The notes beneath the pieces are model-generated. The model saw nothing but the letters and a program-made list of their open reading frames with translations, did no database searches and was not told where the DNA came from. From NCBI GenBank assembly GCA_905182995.1, contig CAJJDP010000157.1, positions 59,852 to 123,851 on the forward strand: a DNA stretch of 64,000 nucleotides, read 5' to 3'. This DNA is from Paramecium octaurelia (Eukaryota; Ciliophora; Oligohymenophorea; Peniculida; Parameciidae). The translations under genes and the position numbers were made by a program. Shown in pieces: positions 61,334 to 64,000 of the stretch (positions are counted from its first letter, which is position 1; every line of letters begins with the position of its first letter).

Positions 61334-62380
61334 ATAAAAAAGAATTGAGAAAACTTAATTCTTATGTGGATAAAGAAGTACTAAATTTAACAGGAGGTCT
61401 TTATCCATTTGCTCTATTCTCATAAACAAAACCACTCCATCATTAAAAATGGGTTTAGGAGGAAATAGTGCTGACTAATGAGAATATATAAAAAGTAAAG
61501 GCATGGGTACCAGAACAAGAAAGAGGGTAAATGTTTAAAGGAGAGAAAGTCAATTAAGATCCAGAATATCTTGAATTTAAGGAAGAAGAAATAAGCATTG
61601 ATAATGATTGGAGTTTTGAAGAGACTTAATATTTATTCAATTAATTAAGGAACTATAATTACAATTTCATAGTGCTTTCTGATAGATACTCATATCAAAA
61701 TAAAAACAGAGATATTTACGAACTGAAGGATAGATATTACAGCGTTGTTAATGAGGTCTTATAAAAAAGAAATGATAAATCACATTTTCTATACAATTAT
61801 GTATATGATGAAGAATATGATCGATTTAGGAATATGGAACTTGAAAAGTACCTAAAAAGAACAAAGTAAATTTGTGATGAAGACAAGAAGTTGCAAGATG
61901 ATCTAAGGAAGGTTGATCAATAAATAAAAAAATAAGAGAGGGAACACAAAAGTCTTTGCAAATCAATTAATTTATAAGAATATGATGTAAGATGTATTTT
62001 TCATTTAGGATATTGATGATAAATCGATTAATTATATAATAGATATGTCTTAAAGAAATGAGGAAGTTAAAAAGACAACCACTGAGAGAATAGTTTATTT
62101 AAGAAATAAATGGATTAATGAAGCATTACCCTTGCCTACTTCAATTAAAGATAAATTAGATAGGTAGTTAAAAGAAGTGCTGCAAAACACTAAATTAGCT
62201 TTGAATTAAGAAATTGAAGAGTTATTCTGTAACCTACGCAAATTATAATTGGGTGTATTAAGTTAACAGAGATTACAAAAGAGAAGAGAACAAGATAAGA
62301 GATATTTAGAAGACAAAATTAAAAAACTTAAAGCTTAACATGATTAACAATAAGCAAGCGATATGAAAACTAAAAAGTGA
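61330..62380 (+). CDS. DMAP1: DMAP1/SWC4 chromatin-complex subunit
   Basis: 342-aa protein. Conserved DMAP1/SWC4 blocks: PFALFSQTKPLHHQKWVQEE, YLEFKEEEISIDNDWSFEET (SANT-like region), LFNQLRNYNYNFIVLSDRYS, RDIYELKDRYYSVVNEVL and YDEEYDRFRNMELEKYLKRT. In other eukaryotes this subunit is shared by the NuA4 histone acetyltransferase and the SWR1/SRCAP H2A.Z exchanger. A helical C-terminus follows (QQLKEVLQNTKLALNQEIEE). One 22-nt intron at 61987-62008 leaves 343 codons to TGA 62378-62380. The only start before the conserved core is ATG 61330-61332, inside the stop region of the upstream gene (ATGA overlap). Confidence 0.88.
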
Positions 62381-62415
62381 GATAATTTATATTCTAATAA
62401 TAATTAATATTGGTT

Positions 62416-62651
62416 TCATTGTTTTACTACCTCAGAAAATTCATGTTCTTTGGCTAAGCAAATTCAAATTAAACAAAACAGTTACCTCTTTTTTCTAATA
62501 ATGATCTAAAATATTTTGCAGAGAAGTCTACAATATCTCCTGGCTTGTTTCTAATGACTTCTTTTGCATAATGTTTCAATATCACAGGTAATTCAGGAGG
62601 TACTACAATCTATTCAGCGCAATAAATTCTCTATTCTCTCACATCTGCCAT
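62416..62651 (-). CDS. Small RIIa-fold (R2D2) protein, ropporin/SPA17-like
   Basis: 67-aa protein, MADVREQRIYCAEQIVVPPE followed by LPVILKHYAKEVIRNKPGDI and VDFSAKYFRSLLEKRAKEHE. The PPEL..IL..Y.KE.IR..P.D...FSA.YF..L pattern is the RIIa docking/dimerisation domain found in PKA RII, SPA17 and ropporin-like proteins. In ciliates such small proteins bind amphipathic helices of A-kinase-anchor-type partners in radial spokes and other axonemal complexes. One 32-nt intron at 62454-62485, the longest accepted here, leaves 68 codons to TGA 62416-62418. It is convergent with DMAP1, 35 bp between stop codons. Confidence 0.8.
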
Positions 62652-62715
62652 TTTTATTAAAATTAAAATAATTAATTAAAATTCATAATCTCACAAAGTT
62701 AAATAGATGAATAAA

Positions 62716-63014
62716 TCACAAACAATTCTCATCTGCACATCTTATCAGAATTTAAATTTGTTCTGTTTGCTTCCCTCTCAGACACTCAATGAATTGCCTA
62801 ACATTCAATAATTAAGATGAAATTCTTGCATTTCTCATACAATAGAACAATACCACTTGGCTTTCTCCTTCCTATGTAATATCCAACTCAATACTTGCGA
62901 TAGTATATGCTGCATCTCATTTGAGCATTGTCTATTTGAGATACAGTCATAATCTGTGTTAATGCCAAAGGTAACCACCAAAAGTAATGTAAATAAGAAT
63001 TATTTAAAACACAT
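62716..63014 (-). CDS. Small secreted or membrane-inserted cysteine-containing protein
   Basis: 91-aa protein starting MCFKQFLFTLLLVVTFGINT, a signal peptide. The mature part (DYDCISNRQCSNEMQHILSQ, then EGESQVVLFYCMRNARISSQ and NVRQFIECLRGKQTEQIQIL) has six cysteines after the signal and no further hydrophobic helix. One 23-nt intron at 62872-62894 leaves 92 codons to TGA 62716-62718. Family not recognised. The gene sits 65 bp upstream of the RIIa gene, same strand. Confidence 0.6.
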
Positions 63015-64000
63015 AATGTTTCTATATCTGAAATTATTTAATGTAATTGGTAAAATTTAATATATCAAAAGGAATCTCATTAAATAACACATTGTGTTGA
63101 TAAATGAGATAGATGATAAATAGAATTGTTAGAGAAATAATAACATGTTATAAAATACTAGATTAAAAAGAATATGATGAAGATCTTATAATCTTATTTT
63201 GGAAATATGCATATATTTATAATAAGTTCATTATTGTATGATTTTGAGATCCTTTCTACTCAAGCAATATTTCTAATGACTATGTGCGATTCTAGTAAGT
63301 AGAATATTTAATGTTTTAATGTTCCATAAGCTTAAATATCTAAGTATTCATTATATTGAATAGTTTTTATAATTTCCATTGAATTTGATACCACTATTTT
63401 TAATATATTATTTTTATGAATATGTTTATTCTAATAGCAAAATGTTTGAGATAATTGGGTATTAAAAATATTAAATATCTAGATTTTCTAAGGCTAAATC
63501 TAATTGCGAAATGGAAAGATGTTTTTAAAAAAAATATATCGTGCAAATAGATTTATTTATTTAGAAAATTACCAATAGATCAAAGCTGATATTTGCACTA
63601 TTGAATTCTGTAATTAAATGCTAGTCTAATTAGTACTATTAATTATAATATTATGTTAATTAGTAAATTTACATTCAAGTTCAGCATATTCATTTAAAGA
63701 ATGTGAGCTTATAAACTGATGATCTATTATAAACTTCTACTAAAGATAAAAAATATTGGTAACTAATGCTCAAGCTATCGTTGTTAAGAAGTACACTCTT
63801 AAATTAATGCTTTAAATTTGAAAAATATTGGAAGAGCATTGATAAGGAAGGATTTATGAAAGAAATTTGTATAATATTATATTATTAAAATACTAATTAG
63901 AAAAGATTACTTTGAAAAGACATAATAATTGATTTTAAAAATGAAATTATGACATATATATTTGAATATTGAATATTGAATATATATAAATATATATATT
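63015..64000. other. AT-rich terminal stretch without recognised genes
   Basis: Nearly 1 kb to the right edge, extremely AT-rich, ending in an AT microsatellite-like run. No frame with convincing protein composition, tRNA or telomeric repeat (no CCCCAA/CCCAAA tract) was seen. It may be the promoter side of the small secreted gene plus the edge of a gene outside the window. Confidence 0.4.

Noticed and set aside
1-64000. Many in-frame TAA/TAG codons that would make most genes look like pseudogenes
   Set aside because: With TGA as sole stop and TAA/TAG as glutamine, conserved proteins (SmB, AP-2 sigma, DDX6, DMAP1) read through perfectly.
63015-64000. Chromosome end (telomere) at the right edge
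   Set aside because: There is no CCCCAA/CCCAAA-type repeat; the final bases are simple AT sequence.

Overview
The window is ciliate DNA, almost certainly Paramecium macronuclear DNA. Reading frames stay open only when TAA and TAG are read as glutamine and TGA is the sole stop. Introns are 22 to 32 nt, begin GTA (rarely GTG or GTT) and mostly end TAG. The DNA is very AT-rich, genes are packed on both strands with gaps often under 120 bp, and there are a trichocyst matrix protein gene and a giant cysteine-rich surface antigen gene. In nearly every gene whose introns I placed, removing them leaves a length divisible by three.

Layout. 1-6 kb: 3' end of a TOG/CLASP-like gene, a trichocyst matrix protein, SmB, a small coiled-coil protein and a coiled-coil/WD40 protein. 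6.4-10.3 kb: a large type I membrane protein. 11-13.6 kb: AP-2 sigma, an Aurora kinase and a doubtful small gene. 13.7-20.9 kb: a 1,176-aa protein of unknown family and a guanylate-binding protein fused to coiled coil, zinc finger and PX domain. 21-22 kb: relic of a THOC2-like gene. 22-28 kb: vacuolar-sorting-receptor-like protein, COMM-domain protein, polytopic membrane protein, NEK-type kinase and a small protein with SILK and RVxF PP1-docking motifs. 28-31 kb: tandem pair of polytopic paralogues. 31-39.7 kb: a USP40-like deubiquitinase and a paralogue of the 6.4-kb membrane protein. 40-42.7 kb: a DDX6/Dhh1 helicase, a decayed gene and a single-repeat Myb protein. 42.8-44.6 kb: gene relics. 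44.8-51.4 kb: a stomatin-like protein and the surface antigen. 51.7-63 kb: a coiled-coil protein with a C-terminal beta domain, VPS8, a B-box/FN3/SPRY protein, DMAP1/SWC4, a small RIIa-fold protein and a small secreted protein.

Two stretches are assembly artefacts rather than biology. At single 'n' bases (37870 and 56467) the sequence on the right restarts 1.3-1.4 kb back, so 1,313 bp and 1,402 bp are present twice. Both fall inside genes (the second membrane protein and VPS8). Collapsing them restores sensible gene lengths.

The genes are mostly unrelated housekeeping and ciliate-specific genes, with no operon logic. Several act in endocytosis, lysosomal sorting or granule biology: AP-2 sigma, VPS8, the VSR-like receptor, COMMD, the PX-domain GBP and the trichocyst matrix protein. 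Broken copies at about 21-22, 41.5-42.1 and 43.6-44.6 kb fit the decay of duplicated genes known after Paramecium whole-genome duplications.
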